Shown here: positions 8,205 through 17,300 of the stretch, in pieces
How positions within the stretch are numbered: the first letter of the stretch is position 1
How the letters are laid out: each line of letters starts with the position of its first letter
Origin: Cryobacterium aureum
GTDB lineage: Bacteria > Actinomycetota > Actinomycetes > Actinomycetales > Microbacteriaceae
Reading direction: 5' to 3'
DNA: 64,000 bases
Assembly (NCBI RefSeq): GCF_002954245.1
Contig: NZ_PPTG01000009.1
Coordinates: 186,001-250,000, forward strand
Made by a program: the position numbers and the translations under genes
The notes under the pieces: model-generated
Seen by the model: the letters and a program-made list of their open reading frames with translations, nothing else
Database searches by the model: none
What the model was told of the DNA's origin: nothing

Positions 8205-10445
8205 CGGCGGTGCGGGTGCGGCCGGCGGAGCGACCGGTGTCACGACCGGTGGCGCCACGACCACGGGCGGTGGAATGTATTTGGGGGCGAGTTCGTCGAA
8301 GGCGTCGCCGCCGTACTTGGCGTTGACGACCGACATCACGACCGGCCACATGCGGTGCCGCGCCGTCGCGATCTGGTCCCGCCCAAAGAACTGCCGCCGC
8401 TGACTGAGCGCTCCCGTCACACTCACCACGGCGACCACCGTGGCCACTTTGGTGCTTGCGCCGCTCATCCAGGTGTCTTTGGCGCCATCCGTTGTTCCGG
8501 TCTTGCCGATCATCGGCACATTCGGTTTCGTATTCGAGTTGGATTGTTGTCCGGTGCCACCGGTCATCACCCGGTGCATGGCGTAGGCCATGCCGGCGGC
8601 GACCGTCGAATCCACCGATTGCGTGCAGACCGACGGCGGCACTGCGACCTCCAGGCCGCCGCGGTCGACGATGCGGTCGATGGCGATCGGCGAACAGGTG
8701 ACGCCCTTATTGGCGATGCCGGCGAAGGCGACGGCCATGGTCAGCGGTGCAACCTCATTGGTTCCGATCACGGTTGCTGCGGACTGCGACAGCGGGTTGC
8801 CGTCGGCCCGGTGCACACCGAACGCCTCCGCAGTTTTGCGGATGCCGCAGAGGTCGAGCCGCTTCGCCATGCCGATGAAGCCGGTGTTGATTGAGCCGAC
8901 GGTGGCTTGCAGTGCACTGTAGTTGGCGCCGGATTCGTTGGCGTCGTTGCGCGGGTTGAAGGGTGGTTTCTCCTTATCGTAATTCTGAGGACCCAGGCAA
9001 CTATCTTGAAAGGTGCCCCAATTCGCCTTGCGCCGGGAATCGACACGTTCGTTGAGCGAGTGACCTTCCGTGAGCCAATCCGCCAGGGTGAAAACCTTGT
9101 AGGTCGATCCGGGTTGGAATCCGCTCGAGCCGCCCTCGGCGTAATCCGTGGCGTAGTTGATTCCGGTGTAGTTGGCACCGGTCGCCTGCACCACCGGGTC
9201 CTGGCTGTAGTCCTTGTTCTGAGTCATGGCGAGCACCCGGCCGGTGCCGACCTGCACGCTCGTGATCACCGCGCCCACGTCACCGCCGGCGTAAACCTTG
9301 GGGACCTGCTGGTTCATGGTGGTCACGGCCGCGTTCTGCACGTCGAGATCGAGGGTCGTATAGACGTCGTAGCCACCGCGGCGAAAATTGAGCATGCGCG
9401 TCGCGACGTCAGAACCAAAGGTGGGATCGGTCTGCAGAATCTTGGTCACATAGTCGCAGAAGAACGCGTTGGCCGCGGCGGTTTGGCAGCCCGTGCTCGG
9501 TTCGGTTATCACGGGTTCGACCGGTAACGCCACGGCGGCATCGTAGTCGGCATTCGTGATCTTCTTGTAACGCAGCATCTCGCGCAGAATGTAGTCGCGG
9601 CGTTGTTTGTTGGCCGCGTAACCGTTGGCGGCCCCATTGGTTTCGCTCGCGGGTTTGTCGAGCTGAAACTTGACCGGGTTGTTCACGATCGCGACGAGGC
9701 TGGCCGCCTGCGGCAGGGTGAGGTTGGCAGCGATGGTGTTGAAGTAGTAGTTGGCGGCGGCCTCGATACCGTAGACGGTGCCGCCGAAGCCGGTGATATT
9801 GAAATACTGCTGCAGAATGTCGTGCTTGCTGTACTTTTTCTCGACCCCGATGGCAAGTCGCATTTCTTTGAGCTTGCGGTCGGGCGTGGTCTCGGTCGCC
9901 GCCGTGTAGCAGGTATCGTGCGCACGCTTGTCGGTGATCACCTCGCACTTCTGCACGAGCACGTTCTTCACGTACTGCTGGGTGATGGATGACCCGCCCT
10001 GGGTGTTTCCCCCGGCCACCGTCGTGGCCGTGGCCCGCAGGGTGCCCTGCAGATCGACCCCGCCGTGCTCGTAGAACCGCGGGTCTTCCCCCGACACCGC
10101 GGCATCCTTCGCGAACTGGCTGATCGCATCCCAGCCCACCTCGATGCGATTCTGATCGTAGAACGAGGCGAGCAGCTCGAAGGTTCCGTCACTGCGGGTG
10201 GCGAAAATGTCGCTCTTCTGCGAGAGAGGCTCGATGTTGACGTAACCCGGTAAATTCTCAAACACCGAAATGGTGTTGGTAGCGGCAATACCCGAGAGCG
10301 CCACGACCGGGGTCACCGACACGGTGATCAGAATGCCGGCCACCGCGCTCATCGCAACGAATCCGAGCATTCCGCCGAGAACCCCGTGCAGAGAACGCCG
10401 CCAAGATTGCGCCGCACCGGCTGGAACCTCGGTCACTTGCACCAC
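8196..10445 (-). CDS. class A penicillin-binding protein (transglycosylase/transpeptidase)
   Basis: 749 aa. A cytoplasmic N-terminus and one transmembrane helix (about residues 25-55) lead into a GT51 transglycosylase with EDPRFYEHGGVD (catalytic Glu near residue 120) and GGSSITQQYVKN. The transpeptidase domain has SxxK in PGSTYKVF (near 445), an SIN motif and KTGTT (near 650). The tail is rich in Pro, Ala and Val. It polymerises and cross-links peptidoglycan at the outer face of the membrane. The gene converges on dnaE2 and diverges from the YbdK-like ligase. Family assignment is firm. The specific PBP (PonA1 or PonA2 type) is not resolved. Confidence 0.95.
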   Translation of the reverse strand: MVQVTEVPAGAAQSWRRSLHGVLGGMLGFVAMSAVAGILITVSVTPVVALSGIAATNTISVFENLPGYVNIEPLSQKSDIFATRSDGTFELLASFYDQNRIEVGWDAISQFAKDAAVSGEDPRFYEHGGVDLQGTLRATATTVAGGNTQGGSSITQQYVKNVLVQKCEVITDKRAHDTCYTAATETTPDRKLKEMRLAIGVEKKYSKHDILQQYFNITGFGGTVYGIEAAANYYFNTIAANLTLPQAASLVAIVNNPVKFQLDKPASETNGAANGYAANKQRRDYILREMLRYKKITNADYDAAVALPVEPVITEPSTGCQTAAANAFFCDYVTKILQTDPTFGSDVATRMLNFRRGGYDVYTTLDLDVQNAAVTTMNQQVPKVYAGGDVGAVITSVQVGTGRVLAMTQNKDYSQDPVVQATGANYTGINYATDYAEGGSSGFQPGSTYKVFTLADWLTEGHSLNERVDSRRKANWGTFQDSCLGPQNYDKEKPPFNPRNDANESGANYSALQATVGSINTGFIGMAKRLDLCGIRKTAEAFGVHRADGNPLSQSAATVIGTNEVAPLTMAVAFAGIANKGVTCSPIAIDRIVDRGGLEVAVPPSVCTQSVDSTVAAGMAYAMHRVMTGGTGQQSNSNTKPNVPMIGKTGTTDGAKDTWMSGASTKVATVVAVVSVTGALSQRRQFFGRDQIATARHRMWPVVMSVVNAKYGGDAFDELAPKYIPPPVVVAPPVVTPVAPPAAPAPPGQ

Positions 10446-10620
10446 GTTTACCCCCAGCTAAGTCGATCAGTGCGAGAGCTCACGTCCGCACATCTGTTCC
10501 TAATTAATTGTCATGTTAGTCAGATACGGGCGGCAGTGTGACCGACCGGTTAATATGAGAATGTATCGGCTTGATACCGGTTTCTCAAGTAGTATTCGGT
10601 GAAAGCGCTGGAGGTGGGGA

Positions 10621-11715
10621 ATTCGAACGTTCGGCATTGAAGAGGAGTTCATCTTTTTGAAGCCGGCAACCCTACGGCCGGCGAACGTCGGAGACGACGT
10701 GCATGCCGAGCTCCTCGGCCATTCACCGGTGTCCCGATTCATCAGCCACGAGTTTCTCGCTTCGCAGATCGAACGACCTACGCCGGTCTTTGATCGCTTT
10801 GAACAGGCATCCGCTGATCTGCTCGCCTTTCGGTCGAGGCTGGCCCGCGCCGCTGTCAATCGGGGTGTGCTCGCCGCCGGTGTCGGCGCGCCGTTTCAGA
10901 CCGAGGGCTGGCCGGAGGTGACCGATGTAGAGCGCTACCACACCGTCGAAACCGAGTTTCGAGGGTTGGTACCCGATCACCTCATCAACGGGCTGCACGT
11001 GCACGTCGGAATTCCCAACCGCGACGCCGGTGTGCAGGCACTCAACCGGGTGCGAGTTTGGCTGCCGACGTTGCTCGCGCTGGCCGTGAATTCCCCGTTC
11101 TGGCGCGGTACCGATACCGGATTCTCCAGTTGGCGCAGCGTGCACATGCGCCGATGGTCGACGATCGGCTGCCCGCCGGTATTTACGGATGCCGCCGATT
11201 ACGATCGCCGAATTCGCCAGTTGGTCGGCGTTGGCGGCACCTACGACCTGTGCACGGTCTGGTGGAATGCCCGCCTGGCTGAGGACCACCCCACGGTGGA
11301 GATTCGGGTCTGTGACGCCCAGCTCGACGCACCGCCAGCCCTCCTGCTCGCCGCGCTGACCCGGGCGGTCGTCACGACCGCGCTGCGCGACGGCGAAGCG
11401 GACGTCGCCCCCATCGATATCGCGCCGGAACTGCTCGATGCCGGCCTCTGGCACGCTGCCCGCGAGGGCATGGAGTCGACCCTCCTGAACCCTGTGTCGG
11501 GAACGCTGGAGAGCGCATCCGCTGTGACGCACGCGCTGCTACGCTACGCCGCCGACGCCATCGACGAGGTCGGCAATCGCGAACGAATACTGGGGCTGCT
11601 GGCGCGGGTACGGCGACTCGGCACCGGAGCTGAGCGCCAGCGTGCCGCCATGAGAAACGGCGGGCGGCCGGCGCTGGCCGCCCTGCTGACGCAGGCGTTG
11701 ACCGCGCACGACTGA
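10621..11715 (+). CDS. YbdK-type carboxylate-amine ligase (glutamate-cysteine ligase 2 family), probable ATT start
   Basis: 364 aa if read from ATT at 10621. The family's conserved N-terminus is MRTxGxEEE, and ATT-CGA-ACG-TTC-GGC-ATT gives exactly (M)RTFGIEEEF. A GGAGG ribosome site ends six bases before the ATT. No ATG, GTG or TTG lies in frame between the upstream stop (10600) and the motif; the next possible start, TTG at 10657, would delete the EEE motif. Other family features are GLHVHVGIPN, NSPFWRGTDTG and TVEIRVCDAQ. The family makes gamma-glutamyl or related amide bonds using ATP. The substrate is unknown. Divergent from the PBP gene, convergent with the YhgE remnant. Confidence 0.85.
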   Translation: MRTFGIEEEFIFLKPATLRPANVGDDVHAELLGHSPVSRFISHEFLASQIERPTPVFDRFEQASADLLAFRSRLARAAVNRGVLAAGVGAPFQTEGWPEVTDVERYHTVETEFRGLVPDHLINGLHVHVGIPNRDAGVQALNRVRVWLPTLLALAVNSPFWRGTDTGFSSWRSVHMRRWSTIGCPPVFTDAADYDRRIRQLVGVGGTYDLCTVWWNARLAEDHPTVEIRVCDAQLDAPPALLLAALTRAVVTTALRDGEADVAPIDIAPELLDAGLWHAAREGMESTLLNPVSGTLESASAVTHALLRYAADAIDEVGNRERILGLLARVRRLGTGAERQRAAMRNGGRPALAALLTQALTAHD

Positions 11716-11718
11716 GCT

Positions 11719-13363
11719 TCAGATTTTGAGCGAGGGGTGCAGTTTGGCGATCGACCAGATCTTCATCGAGCGGCTGGCGAAGACCGAGACGGCGAACGCT
11801 CCGATGCCGAAAACGATCAGGGCAAGAAGGTCAACCAGAATCGCGCTCGTGAATCCCTCGGCGATGAGCCGCCGCACGCCGTCGACCGCGTAGGTCATCG
11901 GCAGGGCCGGGCTGATCCACTGGAAGAAGCCGGGCGAGGTCTGAACCGGGTAAGTCCCTCCCGCCGAGGCCAGCTGCAAAATCAACAGCAGCAGGGCCAC
12001 CAACCGTCCGCGACCGCCGAGCAGGGCGATCAGGCTGTGATGAATGGCCGTGAAGGCCAGCGCGACAATGACGGTGAAGGCCGCGAGGGCTGCGAAATTG
12101 GCGGCTTCCAGCCCCACCAGAACGTGCAGCACAGCGAGCAGCAGGCCGGCCTGCAGCAGACCGAACAGCAGCCCGGGGGCGAGGCCGGTCAGCGCCACGC
12201 GCACCGGCCTCGCAGTGGATGCGACGGCCTGGGGCGACAGCGGACGGAACAGAAAGTACATGCCGATTCCGCCCACCCAGAGCGCGAGCGGAATGAAGTA
12301 GGCTGCGATTCCCTCGCCGTAGAAGCCGACGGCGTTCTCGCGCACGTGCTCAGCGGCGATGGGTTGGGAGGTCACCGCAGCGAGGGCGCTGGCCTGCGCT
12401 GTCGTGTAGCTTGGCACCTGGGTCACGCCCGACTGCAGCGAAGTACTGAGCGTATCGGCGCCGGTCGCAAGCCGACCGAGGCCGTCGGCGAGTGTGCTCG
12501 CGCCGGTGCTGGCTGTTTTCGCGCCGGCGGCCAGCGTGGTGGCACCGGCCGCCGCGCTGTCGGCACCGATGACGAGCGAGGCGGCGCCCGCAGAAAGCGA
12601 CGCCGCACCGCTTGAGACAGACTGCGCTCCGGCCTGCACGCTCGACGCCCCCGTAGCGAGACCCGCGGCGCCGTCGGCGAGCGTACCGATTCCAGTGACC
12701 AGCGGCGGCGCGCTCTGGTTCAGAGTGTTGCCCCCAGCCGCAACGGTCGCGGCACCCGCCGCGAGGGACTCGATCGAGACGCCGCCGGTGGCGAGGGCCG
12801 CGTTCAGCTGGGTCAGCGTCCAGTCGGGGTGCGCCGCAGTGAGCGCGGCGATCGTGCCGAGAGTGGTGGAGACGGCGCGGGTTCCCGCCGCCAGCTGGGC
12901 GGTCGCGGTGGGCAGGGTGCTCACGCTCGCGTCGAGGGTGACCGCACCCGCGGCGAGGGCTGACGAACCGCTGGCGACCTGCGCCGCGCCGCTCGCCAAA
13001 CTGGACGAGCCGGTGGCCAGGGTGCTCGCGCCGGTGGCGAGGGTGTGGCTGCCGGCGTCCACTTGGGAGACCCCTCTCGCGAGCGTGGCGACGCCGGTGG
13101 AGAGAGTGCCGAGGCCGATGACGAGCTGCGCCGACCCGTCGCTCGCGCTCGTGGCGCCGTGGCTGAGGGTGCGGGCGCCACGAGCGGCCAGCGCGAGGCT
13201 GTCGTGCACGCTGGTGAAGCCGAGGTAAACGTTGTCGAGGTAGGTCGCCGAGATGGAGGTCGACAGCTCGGTGCGAATGGCGGCGGTGACAGATTTCGTG
13301 ACCTGGCCCAGGATGAAGTTCGAGGCATCGTCGGTATAGACACGCAGGCGGGCCTGCTTCGGA
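11719..13363 (-). pseudogene. YhgE/Pip-family membrane protein, 5'-truncated
   Basis: The frame encodes the C-terminal part of a YhgE/Pip protein: a long stretch of heptad-like Ala/Ser/Gly/Thr repeats (LATGASTLATGSSSLASG), then about five transmembrane helices of the ABC-2 permease type ending in SRSMKIWSIAKLHPSLKI. Family members normally begin with a transmembrane helix and an extracytoplasmic domain of some 130 residues. Here recognisable homology starts abruptly at KQARLRVYTDDASNFILG near 13363, and upstream codons look unrelated. The only in-frame start is a TTG at 13446 without homology. A DUF222/HNH gene begins close upstream, so I read this as a gene truncated by insertion or deletion. 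Confidence 0.7.
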
Positions 13364-13413
13364 GCCTCGCCCCCGCTGCAACCCACCCGTGTCGGCGCGG
13401 CGCCAACATTTCG

Positions 13414-13436
13414 TTGGTCGAGCCCGTCGAGACCAC
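13414..13436. repeat. short REP-like element at the YhgE truncation point
   Basis: TTGGTCGAGCCCGTCGAGAC is a partly palindromic segment between the truncated YhgE frame and the DUF222/HNH gene. From memory it resembles a short interspersed repeat common in actinobacterial genomes. Only one copy was noticed in this window, so repetitiveness is not demonstrated here. Confidence 0.4.
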
Positions 13437-13479
13437 CGACGCCCAACGCGCCGCGGTCTGCGCTGGCGGTCGCGCAATG

Positions 13480-15417
13480 CTATTGCGGTGAGTCGAGCAG
13501 TGTGGGCTCCTGCATGAGCGGGTTCTTGCTCAGGAGTGCAATCAAGGTTTGCTCAGGATCAACCTCGACCGGAGGTTGCAGCCAGTATGTTCCGTCAAGG
13601 AACAGAACCCGCCAGTGCCGATTGTGGAGCAACAGATGGTGGTGGGTGCACAGTAAAATGGCCTGATCGATGTTGGAAAAGCCCAGATCAGCCCAATTTT
13701 CGACGTGGTGAGCTTCACTCCAAGACGGTGGCTGGTCGCAGCCGGGCCAGCGGCATCCGCCGTCGCGCGCGGCGAGGGCACGGCGTTGCTCGCGGTTGAA
13801 GAGCCGTTCGTCGCGTCCCACATTGAGGGGTTGCCCGGCCTGGTCGAACACAATGCCCAAGTAGCCGGTGTCACACAAATGTCGGGCGATGGTCTCCGCC
13901 GACACCGGAGCCGGATTACCCTCGAGATACCCGAACACCCCCGTTCTTGGCGCCGCCGGGGAAGGCTGCTTGCTCGGAGTGGCCTGCGTGGCCGTCCCGG
14001 TCGACTGGGCCCGCGTGGCCGCGCTGCGATTGGCGGTCCCGGTGGCCTCGCCAGTGTCGCCAGTGTCGGCAGTGTCGGCAGTGTCGGCACCCTGCGTGGC
14101 TATGGTGGCCGTGGTGGCCGTGACCGGAGCATCCGCTCGGGTAGCCGGCCGCGTGGGTGCTGTCGCGCTGGGTACCGCCGCGCTGGGCGCGGGGATGATG
14201 GCTGGCGCGGGGATGGTGGTGGGGCGGTCGTGGTCGGTGACGATGACCTGCACCACCGGGCGGCGACCACCGAACAGGGTATTCGGATCGGCCTCAGCGC
14301 CGAGCTTGAGCAGCTGCGTGAACGAATCCGCAGCGATCTGATCAACGGTACGCGGATCATCTTTCACGCTCTGCGCCCAGGCCGCCCGCTCCGGATCTAC
14401 GAACCGCACCCCACCCCGCCGCGGACTGGTCAGTGCATCGTAAGTGGCGATCCACAGCTCGCCCTGCTCCGGCGGCAGCAACGCATGCAACGTGACCATG
14501 CCATCAGCCCGCTGCCACAACGACCACCGGGTGTCATCACGGGCCTGCTTCTCCCGCGCCAGAATCCCCGCCGCATCCAACTCATCCCGCATCCGCCGCG
14601 CCCGCTTGAACGCCTGCTCCGTGTTCAAGCTCGGCGCCTCCACCAGCAGAACGCGCAGCGCGGCGGCGAGCTTCTCGGCAGTGATCGCCTGATCCAGAGT
14701 GCCCAGCCCCCGCAGCAGGGCATCGCCAACGCCCGGCGAGAAGATGCCCGCGGCGACGGCGTGCACGATCGGCGCCTGCCACGGCACCACCACCGGCGCC
14801 ACCAGGGGCAGAGGCGGCGCCGGTGCGACCGGGACGACCAGTGTCACGGCGTCAACCAGCACCGGGCGAGGCGGACCCTCCGGCAGCGGCAGACCCGGAT
14901 ACAACTCGGCCCACGCCGCAGCCCGATCGACCTCCCGCACCTCCCACTGCGCCGCCTCCCACTCGAATGCCCGCTGCGCGTCCGCCGCCGCCTCGACCGC
15001 GGCAGCAGCAGCAGCCTGCGCCGCAGCATCCGCCCGGGCCTGCGCGACCCGCGCCGCTTCCCGGACCTCGGCCGCGTGGCGTTCCGCCGTTTCGGTCTCA
15101 CTCATCAACACCCCGACCGCCAGCAGCCGACCCGCCTCCACGCGACTCAACCCGGTGGCATGCTGCACCATCAGCGCCGGCGTACCAAACCCATGGCGTG
15201 CCGCCAACCCCGACTGGCCCAGCTGCGGCCGCGACCGCTCCGCAATCGCGCCCGCCAACAACGCCGCCACCGTGTTACTCAACCGCAGCAACGCAGCAAT
15301 CGGAGCACGCGCCGCCAGCACCTCCGCATCGGAAAGGCCCGCGAACTCCGCACAGGAGCCACCCAGCGCCGCCACCGCGGCCACCACCCGGGTCAGCTCC
15401 ATCGCCATGTTGTTCAT
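13480..15417 (-). CDS. DUF222 / HNH endonuclease protein (13E12 repeat family), copy 1
   Basis: 645 aa. The N-terminal and central parts match DUF222 (AARHGFGTPALMVQHATGLSRVEAGRLL). An Ala-rich coiled segment and a linker rich in Thr, Ala and Pro follow, with a small repeat (TADTADTGDTGEA). The C-terminus is an HNH domain: CRWPGCDQPPSWSEAHHVENW and later LCTHHHLLLH near residues 550-600. The family is abundant and repetitive in actinobacteria (REP13E12 in Mycobacterium tuberculosis) and its role is unclear; nuclease activity is inferred from HNH. The neighbouring YhgE gene is truncated, which suggests these loci disturb adjacent DNA. Confidence 0.9.
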   Translation of the reverse strand: MNNMAMELTRVVAAVAALGGSCAEFAGLSDAEVLAARAPIAALLRLSNTVAALLAGAIAERSRPQLGQSGLAARHGFGTPALMVQHATGLSRVEAGRLLAVGVLMSETETAERHAAEVREAARVAQARADAAAQAAAAAAVEAAADAQRAFEWEAAQWEVREVDRAAAWAELYPGLPLPEGPPRPVLVDAVTLVVPVAPAPPLPLVAPVVVPWQAPIVHAVAAGIFSPGVGDALLRGLGTLDQAITAEKLAAALRVLLVEAPSLNTEQAFKRARRMRDELDAAGILAREKQARDDTRWSLWQRADGMVTLHALLPPEQGELWIATYDALTSPRRGGVRFVDPERAAWAQSVKDDPRTVDQIAADSFTQLLKLGAEADPNTLFGGRRPVVQVIVTDHDRPTTIPAPAIIPAPSAAVPSATAPTRPATRADAPVTATTATIATQGADTADTADTGDTGEATGTANRSAATRAQSTGTATQATPSKQPSPAAPRTGVFGYLEGNPAPVSAETIARHLCDTGYLGIVFDQAGQPLNVGRDERLFNREQRRALAARDGGCRWPGCDQPPSWSEAHHVENWADLGFSNIDQAILLCTHHHLLLHNRHWRVLFLDGTYWLQPPVEVDPEQTLIALLSKNPLMQEPTLLDSPQ

Positions 15418-15743
15418 AATCTAAGCCAACACCCAACCACCGACACGAGGAAATGTCACGCATATAAGCACTAAACCGGCGAGATCCGCCAATAACCCCT
15501 CCACGAAATGTTTGACGGCCGGGTGTCACGGGTCTTTCCTCGGCTACCACTGGTCGACGGAGACGTCGCAGCGATGCCGAGCACGGCGGTCATGCGCCTG
15601 GCCCGCGGGCCCTGCACAGTCGACCCGACGCCACAGCCGACCACCCGAGCATATTCTGGCCAACCCGTACCGTGATTTGAGCCTCGGCACCAGCCTGTGC
15701 ATAACTTAAACGGGATTGCAACAATCCGGTCTAGGGTGACCGC
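15418..15743. other. 326-bp intergenic region
   Basis: Spacer upstream of both the minus-strand DUF222/HNH gene and the plus-strand lipoprotein gene. A possible promoter for the lipoprotein is TTGAGC at 15677-15682, 17 bp, CATAAC at 15700-15705, about 40 bp before the ATG. Nothing else was recognised. Confidence 0.4.
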
Positions 15744-16355
15744 ATGCGAACCCGACCGCGTCGTCGCCCCCTGCACAACGCCGTGCTCATGACAGCACTG
15801 GTGCTTCTCGCTGCCGGCACGCTCAGCGGATGCTCAGCCACCCCCGCGCCGCCTCCCAGCGACACCCCAAAGCCAGTCGCCGCGGCGACGGCAGCACCAG
15901 CAGCAGCCACCGCCACTCCGCCAGTGTTCGCCTCGAACGACGAGGCCCTGGCAGCCGCGACCGCGTTTTATGCGTCATATCAAGGTACAGCCAACACGAT
16001 CTCGCATGACGGCGGAGTTGATCCGCAACGCATCACTCCCTTCGTGACTACTGAAATGCTGCCGGGCGAGATTGCGTCTTTCAAGCGATTGACAGAAAAG
16101 GGGGTCCACCTTGTCGGCGATCTTGCCTTCGACTCCATGACAATTCAGTCTGCAAATCTCAAAAACGGTTCCGTCGTTGTTTACATGTGTCTCGACGTAT
16201 CCGCGACGGACATTGTCGACGCTGCGGGTATCTCGATAGTTCCGGCCGATCGCATCTCACGACATCCGCTTCAAGTGGCTCTGACTCAGGATTCCACGGC
16301 AAATCGCCTCGTTCTAGAGAGATCGGAATTATGGACCGGAAAAAACTTCTGTTAG
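15744..16355 (+). CDS. secreted lipoprotein, function unknown
   Basis: 203 aa. A basic N-terminus (MRTRPRRRP) and hydrophobic helix end in a lipobox LSGC with the lipidated cysteine at residue 30. A Pro/Ala/Thr linker follows, then a globular domain (DEALAAATAFYASYQGTANTI, MLPGEIASFKRL, SVVVYMCLDVS) that resembles actinobacterial lipoproteins with a small NTF2-like fold; that fold is a guess. It probably sits on the outer face of the membrane. Its last 25 bp overlap the start of the downstream PKD-domain gene, so the two are likely co-expressed. Confidence 0.75.
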   Translation: MRTRPRRRPLHNAVLMTALVLLAAGTLSGCSATPAPPPSDTPKPVAAATAAPAAATATPPVFASNDEALAAATAFYASYQGTANTISHDGGVDPQRITPFVTTEMLPGEIASFKRLTEKGVHLVGDLAFDSMTIQSANLKNGSVVVYMCLDVSATDIVDAAGISIVPADRISRHPLQVALTQDSTANRLVLERSELWTGKNFC

Positions 16356-17239
16356 CGGTCGCAACATTCCTGATCGCCCTCACAGTGATAGCGCCCAATC
16401 CCGCATTGGCAATGGCTCAAGGACCTGCGACAAAGCTTGAAGCCACTACCGGACACAGCGTGGACCCACCGGGGGAAAAGGAACCCGCCCAGGGCGTCGT
16501 AAACGGTGCTGGCGTAGATGTATCAGTCGGAACAGTTGGATCCAGGGACGCAGGCGGCGGAGCGGGTGGGTCCGCCAGCGGTCGGGCGGGCAACGCCGCT
16601 AGCGGCGAGTGGGGCACGCCGGCGCCGAGGGTATGCGCGAATGGCGACCCGAAAATGCTCGGCGTGACTTGGGCTCCGTGCGGTAACGACTCGCACTTGC
16701 CCCTGATGCGTCCCCAAGTGGCGGGTACCCCATGCGCCGGCTGCTCCCCCTCGACCATCGTGCGCGTCTCCGACCTGCAAAACTTCCCCGCCTACCCGGC
16801 CCCCACCGGCATGGAACCGGGCGGCTGGGCGATCGTCGAACTGGCCGCCAATTTCTGGGCCGGAGCATCCGCTCAAATCGGCGAAGGACTCCTGCTCGGC
16901 GAACCCGCACAGGTCATGTTCACACCGATCGGGTACCGCTGGAACTACGGCGACGGAAGCACCACGTCAAGCCCCACCGGCGGAGCCAGCTGGGCCGACC
17001 TCGGCCTCGCCGAATTCTCCACCACCCCCACCAGCCACAAATACACAACCAAGGGCACCTACTCGGTCACCCTCACCGTCGACTACCGAGCCGACTACAG
17101 CTTCGGCGACCAGGGCTGGCGACCCGTCGAAGGAATCGTCACCGTACCGTCGGCGCCGTTCACGGTCGTCGTGGCCAAGGAATCCACGGTGCTCGTCGCC
17201 GAAGACTGCAACGCCAACCCCCACGGCCCCGGCTGCTGA
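16331..17239 (+). CDS. secreted PKD-domain protein
   Basis: 302 aa from the ATG at 16331, chosen because it is followed by a classic signal peptide (MDRKKLLLAVATFLIALTVI, cleavage near ALA-MA). The Gly/Ala-rich mid-region is followed by a PKD-like domain: YRWNYGDGSTTSS and HKYTTKGTYSVTLTVDY. Two cysteines lie near the C-terminus (DCNANPHGPGC). PKD domains are extracellular beta-sandwiches for protein or carbohydrate contact. The start overlaps the upstream lipoprotein gene, implying a paired surface system. The same frame is open upstream to 16187, but only 16331 gives a signal peptide. Confidence 0.75.
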   Translation: MDRKKLLLAVATFLIALTVIAPNPALAMAQGPATKLEATTGHSVDPPGEKEPAQGVVNGAGVDVSVGTVGSRDAGGGAGGSASGRAGNAASGEWGTPAPRVCANGDPKMLGVTWAPCGNDSHLPLMRPQVAGTPCAGCSPSTIVRVSDLQNFPAYPAPTGMEPGGWAIVELAANFWAGASAQIGEGLLLGEPAQVMFTPIGYRWNYGDGSTTSSPTGGASWADLGLAEFSTTPTSHKYTTKGTYSVTLTVDYRADYSFGDQGWRPVEGIVTVPSAPFTVVVAKESTVLVAEDCNANPHGPGC

Positions 17240-17300
17240 CAACCCACAATACGCAATTCCCGCGGTCCCGGTTACCGGCCGGAACCGCGGGCCACGTTCG

